From Natronorubrum bangense (GTDB lineage: Archaea; Halobacteriota; Halobacteria; Halobacteriales; Natrialbaceae), in the NCBI RefSeq assembly GCF_004799645.1, contig NZ_CP031305.1:2170001-2234000 (forward strand): a stretch of 64,000 nt of DNA, read 5' to 3'. The notes under the pieces are model-generated. The model did no database searches and had not been told where the DNA came from. It saw only the letters and a list, made by a program, of their open reading frames with translations. This document shows, one piece after another, positions 51,722-60,626 of this stretch; position 1 is the stretch's first letter, and every line of letters starts with the position of its first letter. The position numbers and the translations under genes were made by a program.

Positions 51722-51958
51722 TTAGTCCGCGAGTCGCGTCGGCAGTCGCTCCGTGCTGGTTTCGACAAGCGTGTACATCCCGCCCGTACAGCGACGAATG
51801 CAGCCGTCTCGCTGCAGTGTCTGACAGTAGCGTTCGACAGTCATTGGATGGGTATCGAGCGCGGTCGCCAGTTCAACGGTCGTCGCCGGACCCGAGCCAT
51901 CGAGGGCCTCGAGGATTGCGTCTGTCTGTTGCTGTGCTGGGGTGTCCGAGTCTGGCAT
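51722..51958 (-). CDS. Small winged-helix DNA-binding protein
   Basis: 78 residues: TDAILEALDGSGPATTVELATALDTHPMTVERYCQTLQRDGCIRRCTGGMYTL, a stand-alone winged helix of the MarR/TrmB type. Likely a regulator. It converges on the 51156 gene. The adjacent SLC13 transporter gene, also on the minus strand, ends about 300 bp away. Confidence 0.75.
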   Translation of the reverse strand: MPDSDTPAQQQTDAILEALDGSGPATTVELATALDTHPMTVERYCQTLQRDGCIRRCTGGMYTLVETSTERLPTRLAD

Positions 51959-52258
51959 TCCGTCTCGTTTGTGCCATGTTCCAACAGGGGTATCAACCTC
52001 GACACCGGTTCTCAGCCGACTGGAATCGCGTTACCGTTGGTTATTCAAGAGCGGCGACAGCAGACCAGCATTGTTGTAGTGTGTCGTTGGCAGTCACAAC
52101 ACCGCTTTCAGTGCTGTTCCCGACGCACTCAGTTGGAGTCGACACACCGCAGTACTCGGACTCGAAGCTGGCGCTCGAGTTGAGAGACAGCGCCGGCACG
52201 ATTGCAGGTGCCTGCGATCGAATCGAAAATAGTGAGCCGCGGAGTCAGGACACAGTCG
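51959..52258. other. 300-bp gene-free spacer
   Basis: The spacer lies between the SLC13 stop and the small HTH gene. It contains no convincing frame, RNA or repeat; composition is mixed with a few AT-rich patches that may include the HTH gene's promoter. Confidence 0.5.
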
Positions 52259-54058
52259 CTACGAGTCCCACTGCTCGACGAACTCGGCTGGGATCGCAGT
52301 GATGTCGATTCCCCAGGCAAGTGGCAGCCAGACGACTGCGACGAGCGTGATCAGGATGATCCCGATAACGTTGAGACCAGCCCCGACGCGGGCCATCTGT
52401 GGCAGCGAAATGTAGCCGCTGCCGAAGACGATCGCGTTCGGCGGCGTCGCAACCGGCAGCATGAACGCGAACGAGGCTGCGGTTGCGCCGGCGATCATCA
52501 GCCCGTATGGGTGGACGCTGATCCCGACCGCGACACCGGCGAGAATCGGCATCAACATCGCCGTCGTCGCCGTGTTCGAGGTCACTTCGGTCAGGAAGAT
52601 CGTCATCATCACGACGGCCAGCAGGATGAGGACCATCGAGACGCCCTCGAGCAGTTGGAGCTGTTCACCGACCCAGACTGCGAGGCCAGTCTCACCGAAG
52701 CCGGCGGCGATCGCGAGACCGCCACCGAACAGGAGGATGACACCCCACGGGATGTCGACCGCGTTCGACCAGTCGAGCAGGAAGGTGTGGTCACCGTCCT
52801 CGGTCTTCGTCGGCAGGGTGAACAGAACCAACGCGCCGCCGATGGCGACGATGGTGTCGGCGTCATCGGGCGGCGTAATTCCGAGCACTGGCTCGAGCAG
52901 GCTCGCTCCGATCCAGGCGGCGGCCATCCCGATAAAGACGACGAGCACCCGTCGTTCCGGCGAACTCATCGAGCCGAGTTTCTCGAGTTCGGCGTCGATC
53001 GTATCGGCTCCCATCGGCAGCTGGTCGAACTGTGGAGACATCGCAACGCGGGTGACGTAGATGTAGACGGCCACCAGGCCGACGATCGAGATCGGAACGC
53101 CGTAGAGCATCCACTCGGCGAAGCCGATCGTCGTATCGAAGAGTTCGCCCGCCTGGCCCGCAAAGAGGATGTTCGGCGGCGTGCCGATGAGCGTCGCGAC
53201 GCCGCCGACGGAGGCGCCGTAGGCGATACAGAGCATGAGCGCGATCCCGAACGAGAAGTTCCCTTCGCTGGTGTCGATGTCGAGTCCAGTCTCGTCGACC
53301 AGATCAGCGGTCTGGTAGATGACCGCCAGCGCGATGGGGACCATCATCATCACGGTCGCGCTGTTGGAGACCCACATCGAGAGGAACGCCGTGGCGATCA
53401 TAAAGCCGAGAATGAGCCGCGAGGGCTTCGTGCCGACGACCTTGATCGTCCGCAGTGCAATACGCTTGTGGAGTCCCCACCGTTGCATCGCCATGGCGAG
53501 GAAAAAGCCACCCATAAAGAGGAAGATCAGCGGGTGCCCGTACGACGGCGTCGTCTCTGCAACCGGGAGCGCCCCGGTCAACGGGAACAGGACGATCGGC
53601 AGCAACGACGTTGCGGGGATCGGAATCGCCTCCGACATCCACCAGACCGCAACCCACGCGGTGACGGCCGCAACGGCCTGACCTGCGGGCTCGAGGCCGG
53701 CTGGTGTCGGCGCGAGGAAGATCAGCGCGAATAGGATCGGGCCGAGAACGAAGCCGATCTTCTGGCGCAGTCCGTACGAGCCGTCGACGTCGAAGGGCGA
53801 TTTGTCGTTGCCACCTTGCCCGTCGCCGCCGCTTCCAGCGTTGGCAGCTGACCCGGCCCCCTCGCCGGTCGTCTGGCCACCGTCACTGAGCGCTTTCTCT
53901 GCGAGGCGCTTTTCCTCGTCCGAAACGCCGTCCATATCTTTGACCATGGCCGGTCCATCGAGCGTGAGATACGCCTTCGTCTGTGCGTTGAGCCGCCACA
54001 GATAGATCCAGACGTTCTGAATGAATTTTTGAAGTGTTTTGTGAGAGTCGTACACCAT
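52259..54058 (-). CDS. SLC13/DASS family anion transporter
   Basis: 599 residues. A cytosolic N-terminal extension of about 95 residues, Gly/Ser/Asp-rich, is followed by 11-12 membrane helices with both signature loops SNSAT (in MWVSNSATVMMM) and SNTAT (in EVTSNTATTAML), which hold Na+ and the carboxylate. Probably imports di- or tricarboxylates, or sulfate, with sodium. The TATA-like box at 54083-54092 gives a leaderless start at 54058. Confidence 0.92.
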   Translation of the reverse strand: MVYDSHKTLQKFIQNVWIYLWRLNAQTKAYLTLDGPAMVKDMDGVSDEEKRLAEKALSDGGQTTGEGAGSAANAGSGGDGQGGNDKSPFDVDGSYGLRQKIGFVLGPILFALIFLAPTPAGLEPAGQAVAAVTAWVAVWWMSEAIPIPATSLLPIVLFPLTGALPVAETTPSYGHPLIFLFMGGFFLAMAMQRWGLHKRIALRTIKVVGTKPSRLILGFMIATAFLSMWVSNSATVMMMVPIALAVIYQTADLVDETGLDIDTSEGNFSFGIALMLCIAYGASVGGVATLIGTPPNILFAGQAGELFDTTIGFAEWMLYGVPISIVGLVAVYIYVTRVAMSPQFDQLPMGADTIDAELEKLGSMSSPERRVLVVFIGMAAAWIGASLLEPVLGITPPDDADTIVAIGGALVLFTLPTKTEDGDHTFLLDWSNAVDIPWGVILLFGGGLAIAAGFGETGLAVWVGEQLQLLEGVSMVLILLAVVMMTIFLTEVTSNTATTAMLMPILAGVAVGISVHPYGLMIAGATAASFAFMLPVATPPNAIVFGSGYISLPQMARVGAGLNVIGIILITLVAVVWLPLAWGIDITAIPAEFVEQWDS

Positions 54059-54082
54059 TTTTCGAATCTGTTTCGAATAGGC

Positions 54083-54092
54083 ACTATAAATT
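54083..54092 (-). promoter_or_regulatory. TATA-like box of the SLC13 gene
   Basis: Reads ATTTATAGTG on the minus strand, about 28 bp from the start at 54058. Confidence 0.5.
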
Positions 54093-54281
54093 GTGTCGAT
54101 TCCATTCAGGAATTATCACTATTGTTCGGGCAGGTGACCAAGAGTCAAGTAAACACGTCTCTAGTTGTCTTTTGACAGGTCAGGAAGACCACAGAGCGAG
54201 CGACTCGAGTGAGGAACGCGAGTCGTAACTGCATCGACCGGCCGTCGGAACCCACAAAACAGCGGCTGTCGAACTCGAGGT

Positions 54282-54656
54282 ATGCCGCTGTTACAGTTTG
54301 ATACGACGCTGTCGTTGTCAGCCGACGAGAAAACGGCGATCGCAGAGCGGGTGACGGAGCGGTATACGACTGAGATGGCGACGACGGCGGGTCACGTCGC
54401 GGTGACGATTCGTGAACACGACTCGGCCGCTCTCCACCTCGGGCGGGCTGTCGAGGGGCCGATGGTGTTTCTCGACGCAGAGATTCGACAGGGCCGGTCG
54501 TTCGACCGCAAGCGTGCGTTCGCGGTCGCGACGATGACGTATCTCGGCGAGACGTTCGATATCCCCGACGAGAACATGAAGGTCGTGTTCACTGAACACC
54601 CTGGTGAGGCGATGATGGGTGTCGACCGTGTCGGCGGCGAGTGGAACGGCGAGTAA
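54282..54656 (+). CDS. Tautomerase-superfamily protein
   Basis: 124 residues. The catalytic proline is in place as residue 2 (MPLLQFDTTLSL), exposed after Met removal, and the beta-alpha-beta MIF/4-OT pattern continues (VAVTIREHDSAALHLG; MKVVFTEHPGEAMMG). Likely a promiscuous tautomerase or dehalogenase-type enzyme. The next gene on the strand starts 91 bp later. Confidence 0.85.
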   Translation: MPLLQFDTTLSLSADEKTAIAERVTERYTTEMATTAGHVAVTIREHDSAALHLGRAVEGPMVFLDAEIRQGRSFDRKRAFAVATMTYLGETFDIPDENMKVVFTEHPGEAMMGVDRVGGEWNGE

Positions 54657-54747
54657 CGTCGTTTCGGTCGATCCACGTTCCGGCTGTGGTGTACGGCATC
54701 GAGATCAGCACAGTGAAGCACGTCCTCGCGCAAGCACGCGACGTTCA

Positions 54748-55944
54748 ATGGATCGGTCGTACTGGCGGACTGTCTCGCTTGTGACGCTGTGGCAGGTCTC
54801 GGCAAGTATCTGTTACTACGCTGTCTTTGCCGCGACACCGTTTTTCCGCGATGAGTTCGGGCTCTCTCGGTTTTCGGTGGGACTCGTCGTCACCGCACTC
54901 ACGCTCGGGTATGCGATCTGGCTGTTGCCGGTCGGTGCGCTGGTCGATCGCTTCGGAGAGGGGCGAACACTCACACTCGGCCTCGTCGGGTTGGCGGCCG
55001 GCGTCACGCTGGTCGCTGGTGCCCCGACGTACGCAGCCTTGCTCGCAGCGGTGTTTTTCCTCGGGTCACTGTACGCGACGGCGATGCCGGGAACGAACAA
55101 GGCAATCTACGATAACGTCGCTGCAGGCCGGCAGAATCTTGCGATTGGGATCAAACAGGTCGGCGTCACCGCCGGCAGCGGGATCAGCGCCCTGCTCGTG
55201 ACTGGGCTTGCCGGTGTCCTGTTCTGGCAAGCCGGCTTCGTGATCGCCGCGGCTGTTGGCGTCGTCGTCGCCGGCTGTTTTGCGCTGTGGTACCCACAAC
55301 AAAGAGACGGTGGCCGCGCGTCGTATCCGGACTTTCGAGGACTCTCACGCAATCGGCCGTACCGAACGCTCGTCGCAGCAGGGTTTTTCCTCGGCGCGGC
55401 ACTGTTTACGACGACCGGCTACACCGTCCTCTACGTCGAAGAGTCGGTCGGCGCTTCAGTTGCCTTCGGTGGCGTCGTTCTCGCGCTCGTCCAGCTCTTT
55501 GGCAGCGCCGGTCGGCTCGTCACAGGCTGGCTCAGTGATGTCTTGCCCGGCGATCCACAGCGTCGGATCGGTGCCATCCTGATCGTCCAGGCGCTGGCCA
55601 GTGCCGTACTGTTCGTCGTCGTTGCAACGACCTCGAGTCCGTGGGGCGCTGCCGTCGCGTTCTCTGCACTCGGTTTCTTCGTCCTCGGCAACACCGGCGT
55701 CTACTACTCGTATATGGCGACGCTGGTCTCGGCCGACGAGATGGGCGGGGCGACCGCCGGCGGCCAGCTCTCGCTCGTCGCCGGCTCGGTCGTCGCCCCA
55801 CCCGCCTTTGGCTATCTCGCCGACACCGTCGGCTACCGCGGCTCGTGGTGGCTGCTTGCCGCCGGCTCGGTCGTCGCCGCCGGCCTCCTGCTGGTTGCAG
55901 TTCGACTCGAGTCGCCGGTCGATGAGCCGGCGATGCGCGAGTGA
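54748..55944 (+). CDS. MFS transporter
   Basis: 398 residues with 12 membrane helices. The MFS loop 2-3 motif appears as GALVDRFGEGRTL and again in the second half as GWLSDVLPGDPQRR. The Gly/Ala-rich helices suggest an efflux or uptake permease of the Bcr/NarK-like type; the substrate cannot be told. The ATG at 54748 is chosen over upstream in-frame sequence that lacks membrane character. Confidence 0.88.
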   Translation: MDRSYWRTVSLVTLWQVSASICYYAVFAATPFFRDEFGLSRFSVGLVVTALTLGYAIWLLPVGALVDRFGEGRTLTLGLVGLAAGVTLVAGAPTYAALLAAVFFLGSLYATAMPGTNKAIYDNVAAGRQNLAIGIKQVGVTAGSGISALLVTGLAGVLFWQAGFVIAAAVGVVVAGCFALWYPQQRDGGRASYPDFRGLSRNRPYRTLVAAGFFLGAALFTTTGYTVLYVEESVGASVAFGGVVLALVQLFGSAGRLVTGWLSDVLPGDPQRRIGAILIVQALASAVLFVVVATTSSPWGAAVAFSALGFFVLGNTGVYYSYMATLVSADEMGGATAGGQLSLVAGSVVAPPAFGYLADTVGYRGSWWLLAAGSVVAAGLLLVAVRLESPVDEPAMRE

Positions 55945-56041
55945 TGCGTGGGTTCATGAGAGAACATGTGGAGCGATGACAACGATCAGACACAGCCACG
56001 AGAAAGAGCCATTTTAGGCCCCCGGGGTTGAACGCCAGTAC

Positions 56042-56503
56042 ATGTACCGTATCTTACTTCCGGTCGATACGAACGAGTTACGAGCGCGTGCCCAGGTCGA
56101 CGCCGTCCTCGAGATGCCTGCCGCTGCCGACGCGATTCTCGTCGATGTGGTTCACGTCCACGGCGAAACGACGCCGGACGCCGAGTGGGCGGCTGGCGGG
56201 TTTTCCGAGAGCTATACGGAAGAGATGGCAGCGAACATCAGAGAGAGCAGTCGCATTCCAGCGTCGGTTGAGACCGTCGTCGACGTTCTCGAGGCGGCCG
56301 ACGTCGAGTACGCGGTCCACGAGGCCACCGGCGAGCCAGCCGACACGATCCTCGAGATTGCAACAGAACAGGACAGCGACGTGATCGTGCTCGGAAACGG
56401 TAACCAGTCGCCAGTTGGGAAGATGCTCTTTGGCAGCGTCGCTCAGGACGTCGTTCTCGAAAGCGACCGGCCGGTGACCGTCGTTCCAGCCGAGTCGGAG
56501 TAG
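56042..56503 (+). CDS. Universal stress protein
   Basis: 153 residues. Opens MYRILLPVDTN; the nucleotide-loop region reads VIVLGNGNQSPVGKMLFGSVAQDVVLE, close to the Usp G-x2-G-x9-G-S pattern but with N for H. The middle is acidic. It is distant from the Usp at 20679. Follows the MFS gene by 97 bp. Confidence 0.85.
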   Translation: MYRILLPVDTNELRARAQVDAVLEMPAAADAILVDVVHVHGETTPDAEWAAGGFSESYTEEMAANIRESSRIPASVETVVDVLEAADVEYAVHEATGEPADTILEIATEQDSDVIVLGNGNQSPVGKMLFGSVAQDVVLESDRPVTVVPAESE

Positions 56504-56539
56504 CGCCCTCCGTTCCTGACAAACGCGGTGTGAGTGCAC

Positions 56540-57706
56540 TCACCGTAGGCAGGCCCCGACGACCTCGAGCATCTCCTCGCCACGAACTTCGTGGGCAAAC
56601 AGCGGGACGCGTCGCACGTCGGTCCCGCGAAAGAGATCCTGCGCTTCCGCGAGTGCGGACTGCTGGACATCCCAGCGCCGCTGACAGAACTCACAGTCAT
56701 CCAGATTGGGCTGGAGGAACGCACCCTCGACGTCGTCAGTCACGTCGGAGAGCGGTTCCATCACGCGGTTGACGACGACGGTGCCAACCGGGATATCGAA
56801 CTCGTCGAGTTGCTGGCGCAGACGCTTGGATTCGAAGACACTCATCTCCTCGGGCACCATGACGATTCGGAAGTCCGTTCGAGCGGGGTCACGCAGCGCT
56901 GCCCGAAGCCGTTCGATTCGGTCGCGCAGTTCCTCTAAGTCCTCGAGATCACCCTCCTGCTCCGGCGGCTCTTGGCCGCCGAACATCCCTTTCATCCCCT
57001 CGAACATCCCGCTGAGTCGCTGTCGGAACGTGAGGATGCGCCCCATCATCGAGTCCATCAGTTCGGGCAACTGGAGCAGTCTCAGGGTGTGGCCTGTGGG
57101 CGCGGTGTCGACAACCACGCGCTCGAATCGGGGATCGTCGAGATACTCGAGCAACAGCTGCATTGCGGCGGCCTCGTCGGCACCAGGCATCGCACCGCCG
57201 AAGAGGGCGTCCATCGGCGACTCCTCGCCGCCGAGCATCTCGCCAAGCCCACCCATCGGACCGCCAGCACCAGCAGCCCCTGGACCGCCCTCGCCGCCGA
57301 GGAAAGCCGCCTGCCCGTTTTCCATGGCGTGTTCCGGATCGATCTCGGCCCCATAGAGCGGGATATCGTCGCGAATGCGACCGGGTTCGGCCGGAACGGT
57401 CGTTTCGAACGTGTCCGACAGCGAGTGTGCCGGGTCCGTCGAGACGACGAGCGTGCTGGTCCCATCGCCGGCGCTCTCGAGGGCCGTCGCGGCGGCCATC
57501 GTCGTCTTCCCAACACCGCCTTTCCCCCCGTAAAGCACGTAATCGGGGCCGTCGAAGGGCTCGTCGGACGGTGCGACGTCAATCGTCTCTCGTTCATCCT
57601 CCGTGACGGAGTCCGTCGGTGTCACCTCGATCGTGTGTGCGCCGTCATCGTCCGCTGTCGCGTCCTCGGCCACCTCGTCGACCGACTCGACGTCGATTCC
57701 ACTCAT
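56540..57706 (-). CDS. Get3/ArsA-family ATPase
   Basis: 388 residues. After an acidic N-terminal extension of about 52 residues, the deviant P-loop GGKGGVGKTT (about 60-69) begins the ATPase, with STDPAHSL (switch) and VVVDTAPTGHTLRL. Between them is a Gly/Met-rich insertion (GGEGGPGAAGAGGPMGGLGEMLGG) and, further on, a Met/Phe-rich segment (RLSGMFEGMKGMFGG) that could form the hydrophobic client groove. The CxxC pair (CEFCQRR) is the dimer zinc site of Get3. Probably escorts tail-anchored membrane proteins; arsenite pumping is less likely. Confidence 0.9.
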   Translation of the reverse strand: MSGIDVESVDEVAEDATADDDGAHTIEVTPTDSVTEDERETIDVAPSDEPFDGPDYVLYGGKGGVGKTTMAAATALESAGDGTSTLVVSTDPAHSLSDTFETTVPAEPGRIRDDIPLYGAEIDPEHAMENGQAAFLGGEGGPGAAGAGGPMGGLGEMLGGEESPMDALFGGAMPGADEAAAMQLLLEYLDDPRFERVVVDTAPTGHTLRLLQLPELMDSMMGRILTFRQRLSGMFEGMKGMFGGQEPPEQEGDLEDLEELRDRIERLRAALRDPARTDFRIVMVPEEMSVFESKRLRQQLDEFDIPVGTVVVNRVMEPLSDVTDDVEGAFLQPNLDDCEFCQRRWDVQQSALAEAQDLFRGTDVRRVPLFAHEVRGEEMLEVVGACLR

Positions 57707-57951
57707 ACCAACCGTTTTCCCGTCCCAACACGAGTAGTCGTCGGTCTCGAGCGAGACGGCAGCCACCGTCCTAGATGGATGCTAGCTCGAGACATTTTTG
57801 AATGTCACCTAGGATCACCCTAATACATACTAGGACATCTCGGAGTGTCTTCACATCATATAATTGTACCACCCCTAACATTAATTAGGAGAACGTTGGC
57901 GTTCCACTCAGACCAACGACGGTGAGACATCCATCGCCGTTTCACGACCCC

Positions 57952-58209
57952 ATGACATCCCAACTCATCCAGAACGCCGCCGACTCGACGACCGACCGCA
58001 CCGATAGCGAGCGATTCCCCTACGAGGGTGACCACGCCGGCTACGCACTTCCGACAGCCACTGCTCGAGGCGTCCTCCGGCCGACCGACACGTCGGAAGC
58101 GATCGGTGCCGCTGGCTCGCTCGACTGCCCGGCCTGTGACAGCGAGACGACCAACGGCGCTGGCCTGTTTGCGTGTACCGACTGTTCGTGGGAGGGGACG
58201 CTCCGATAG
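57952..58209 (+). CDS. Small zinc-ribbon protein
   Basis: 85 residues, with a zinc ribbon CPACDSETTNGAGLFACTDCSWEG at the C-terminus and a disordered N-terminal half. The ATG at 57952 is preferred to an in-frame GTG at 57922. The 5' region is unusually AT-rich (57820-57890), with several possible TATA boxes. It is one of the many haloarchaeal mini zinc-finger proteins of unknown role. Confidence 0.7.
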   Translation: MTSQLIQNAADSTTDRTDSERFPYEGDHAGYALPTATARGVLRPTDTSEAIGAAGSLDCPACDSETTNGAGLFACTDCSWEGTLR

Positions 58210-58221
58210 CGTTGTATCCCG

Positions 58222-59322
58222 TTAGTTGAAATACGTCGCCAGCCGCGCAGCGGCTTCTTCGACGCGCGGCGTGACGAGCGCAAACCGGAGCCAGTCACGG
58301 CGTGAATCGCCGAAGGCCTCACCCGGCATCCCAGCGACACCAGCCTCGTCGATCAGGCGCTCGACGTTCTCGAGCGTGCCGGGATAGTCCTCGAAGCGCG
58401 CCAGCACGTAAAACGAGCCCTGTGGCGTACTGTATTCTGCACCCGCCGCATCCAGCGCATCGGTGAACGTCTCGACGCGCTCGCGGAGCAACTCACGGTT
58501 CTGTTCGTAGTACGCCGGCCCCGTCTCACGAAGCGCCTGCAACACGGCGTACTGGCTGGGGCGGCTGCCGGCGACGTTGACCAGCATATGCCGACTCTTG
58601 GCGTTCTCGACGAGGTCCGGTGGGAAGATCGCGTAGCCGACGCGAAAGCCCGTAATCGCCATCGATTTCGAGAACGCGTTGGTAACGATTCGGTGCTCCG
58701 AGTCGAGCTCAAGCGCACTCGAGAACGTCCCTGAGAGGTCGTAGTGGTCGTACACCTCGTCGCTGACGAGGATCGCGTCGTACTCCTCGGCGATCTCGAC
58801 CAGCGCCTCGATCGTCTCCGCGGGGTAGACCGCGCCTGTCGGGTTGTTCGGCGAGTTGACGACGATGGCCGCGGTCTCCTCGCTTGCAACAGCGCGGACA
58901 TCGGCGGGATCGAGGTGGCCCGTCTCGTCCGTCGGAACGAACCGTTGTGTGCCGCCGAGCATCGTCGTCTTTCCGGGGTAGTAGGGGTAGACCGGGTCCG
59001 CCAGGACGATTTCGTCGCCGCGGTCGCGCTCGAGTGCGCGGGCCATCGCGAGGTAGTTCGCCTCGCCGGCCCCGTTCGTGATGACGACCTGCTCGGTGTC
59101 GACACCTCGGCGGGCAGCGATCTCCTCGCGCAACTCGCGCAAGCCGTCACTCGGCGGATACTGGAACTGGTCGGGCTCGAGGTCGGCGTACTCGTGGAGC
59201 CCGTCGCGGAGCGCTTGCGGTGGCTCCCAGTCTGGGTTTCCGCTGACCATGTCGATCACATCGCGATCCGCCCGGTCTGCGTACTCCATCACGTGAAAGA
59301 ACAGCGGCGTCTCGTACTCCAT
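58222..59322 (-). CDS. PLP-dependent aminotransferase (fold type I)
   Basis: 366 residues. Motifs: SGNPDWEPPQ, NGAGEANYLAMARAL, the NSPNNPTGAVY loop, VSDEVYDHY and the PLP lysine in AFSKSMAITGFRVGY. It belongs to the aspartate/aromatic class I/II aminotransferases. The substrate is uncertain; the spacing is like AspC or alanine aminotransferases. It converges on the zinc-ribbon gene with 12 bp between stops. Confidence 0.9.
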   Translation of the reverse strand: MEYETPLFFHVMEYADRADRDVIDMVSGNPDWEPPQALRDGLHEYADLEPDQFQYPPSDGLRELREEIAARRGVDTEQVVITNGAGEANYLAMARALERDRGDEIVLADPVYPYYPGKTTMLGGTQRFVPTDETGHLDPADVRAVASEETAAIVVNSPNNPTGAVYPAETIEALVEIAEEYDAILVSDEVYDHYDLSGTFSSALELDSEHRIVTNAFSKSMAITGFRVGYAIFPPDLVENAKSRHMLVNVAGSRPSQYAVLQALRETGPAYYEQNRELLRERVETFTDALDAAGAEYSTPQGSFYVLARFEDYPGTLENVERLIDEAGVAGMPGEAFGDSRRDWLRFALVTPRVEEAAARLATYFN

Positions 59323-59428
59323 ACCGGAAGCACGGAGGGGATGGACCGTCGTTCTTTCCGTTTTCTACCGACGCCGACCGTCGACCCTCGCTTTGACGGT
59401 CCGGGAACGCGTCGGCTCGCATACGAGT

Positions 59429-59941
59429 ATGACCGACGACATCGATCACGACCTCTCGACGGCGGTCGGCGACGCGCTTCGAGCGCGCGAAGAGACCGTC
59501 GCCGTCGCTGAGTCCTGTACTGGCGGCCTGATTGGCGCTGCGATTACGGCCGTCCCGGGCGCAAGCGACTACTTCGATTCGGCGCTGGCGACCTACGCCT
59601 ACGACGCCAAACGCCGCCACCTCGGCGTCAGCCGTGAAGCACTCGACGAACACGGTGCCGTCTCCGAACCCGTCGCCCGCCAGATGGCCCAGGGTGTTCG
59701 AGACGTCGCCGACGTCACCTGGGGCGTCGCAACGACGGGAATCGCCGGCCCGACCGGCGGGACCGAGGACAACCCAGTCGGGACCGTCTATATCGGCGTC
59801 GCCTACGCCGGCCCATGGGGTAGCGAGTCGTCGTTTGCATCCGTCTCCCGCTACGTCTTCGAGGGCGACCGCGACGCCGTCCGCATAAAGACCGTCGAGC
59901 AGGCACTCGAGGACCTGCTCGCAGCGATCGACGCACAGTAG
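59429..59941 (+). CDS. CinA C-terminal-type amidohydrolase
   Basis: 170 residues matching the CinA/PncC domain: VAVAESCTGGLIGAAI, the A-TYAYDAKRRHLGV segment and TTGIAGPTGGT, the family's catalytic Ser/Lys region. It hydrolyses nicotinamide mononucleotide to nicotinate mononucleotide in NAD recycling. The stand-alone form without the N-terminal CinA part is common. The ATG at 59429 starts a natural acidic N-terminus. Confidence 0.9.
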   Translation: MTDDIDHDLSTAVGDALRAREETVAVAESCTGGLIGAAITAVPGASDYFDSALATYAYDAKRRHLGVSREALDEHGAVSEPVARQMAQGVRDVADVTWGVATTGIAGPTGGTEDNPVGTVYIGVAYAGPWGSESSFASVSRYVFEGDRDAVRIKTVEQALEDLLAAIDAQ

Positions 59942-60044
59942 ACACGGCGGGACGACCGCTACTGGTCAGCGCGGCGACTGATTCGGCACGACGACACTCT
60001 CCGAAAGAAAACTATTCGAGGCTTGCACCGCCAGTGGCGGATAG

Positions 60045-60530
60045 ATGAACAAGAAGGGACACGTTCTCAACGCCATGCTCTTGAGTCTCGGGTTGGGGTA
60101 TTTACTCGAGCCGGCTGGGGACCTCGAGACGTTTCGGATGATCATCGCGATCGGGGTGCCGGTCACACTCGGCGCGATGGTGCCCGACATCGACACTGCG
60201 TTCGGGAAACACCGCAAAACGTTGCACAACCTGCCGCTTCTGGCCGGCTTTATCGCCTTCCCGTACGTCTTTGGCAACCTCGAGTACGTCTGGATCGGCG
60301 TGTTGACCCACTACGTCCTCGATATGGCGGGCAGCAGGCGCGGTATCGCGCTGTTTTACCCGCTCACGAAAACGGAGTACGGACTCCCGACAGGTGTCAC
60401 CGTCAGCAGCAATCGCGCGGATCTGGTGACGGTGATTATCACCGTCCTCGAACTGCTGGTCGTCGCCCTGATCGTCTACGAGGTCCCCCAGTGGGGCTTC
60501 GAGATGGGGCGACAGGCAGCCGGATTCTAG
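60045..60530 (+). CDS. Membrane-bound metal-dependent hydrolase (YdjM/DUF457-like)
   Basis: 161 residues with about four membrane helices. The metal-binding signature is spread as GHVLNAMLL (His near the N-terminus), VPDIDTAFGKHRKTLHNL (D, H, H) and LTHYVLDMAG (H, D). Members are integral membrane phospholipase-like hydrolases. The start (MNKKGHVLNAML) is typical. Confidence 0.82.
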   Translation: MNKKGHVLNAMLLSLGLGYLLEPAGDLETFRMIIAIGVPVTLGAMVPDIDTAFGKHRKTLHNLPLLAGFIAFPYVFGNLEYVWIGVLTHYVLDMAGSRRGIALFYPLTKTEYGLPTGVTVSSNRADLVTVIITVLELLVVALIVYEVPQWGFEMGRQAAGF

Positions 60531-60626
60531 ATCGGCGTCACAGGGGGCTGTGACGACTCGAGGGGTGTCGGATCGAAAACGAGAACAGAACATGGTCGGC
60601 GGCTGTGCGGTCGCTTTTCGACGGCG

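Noticed and set aside
52202..53734. A 510-residue plus-strand frame over the SLC13 gene
   Set aside because: Extremely charged, low-complexity translation; the minus strand codes for a clear transporter with both signature motifs.
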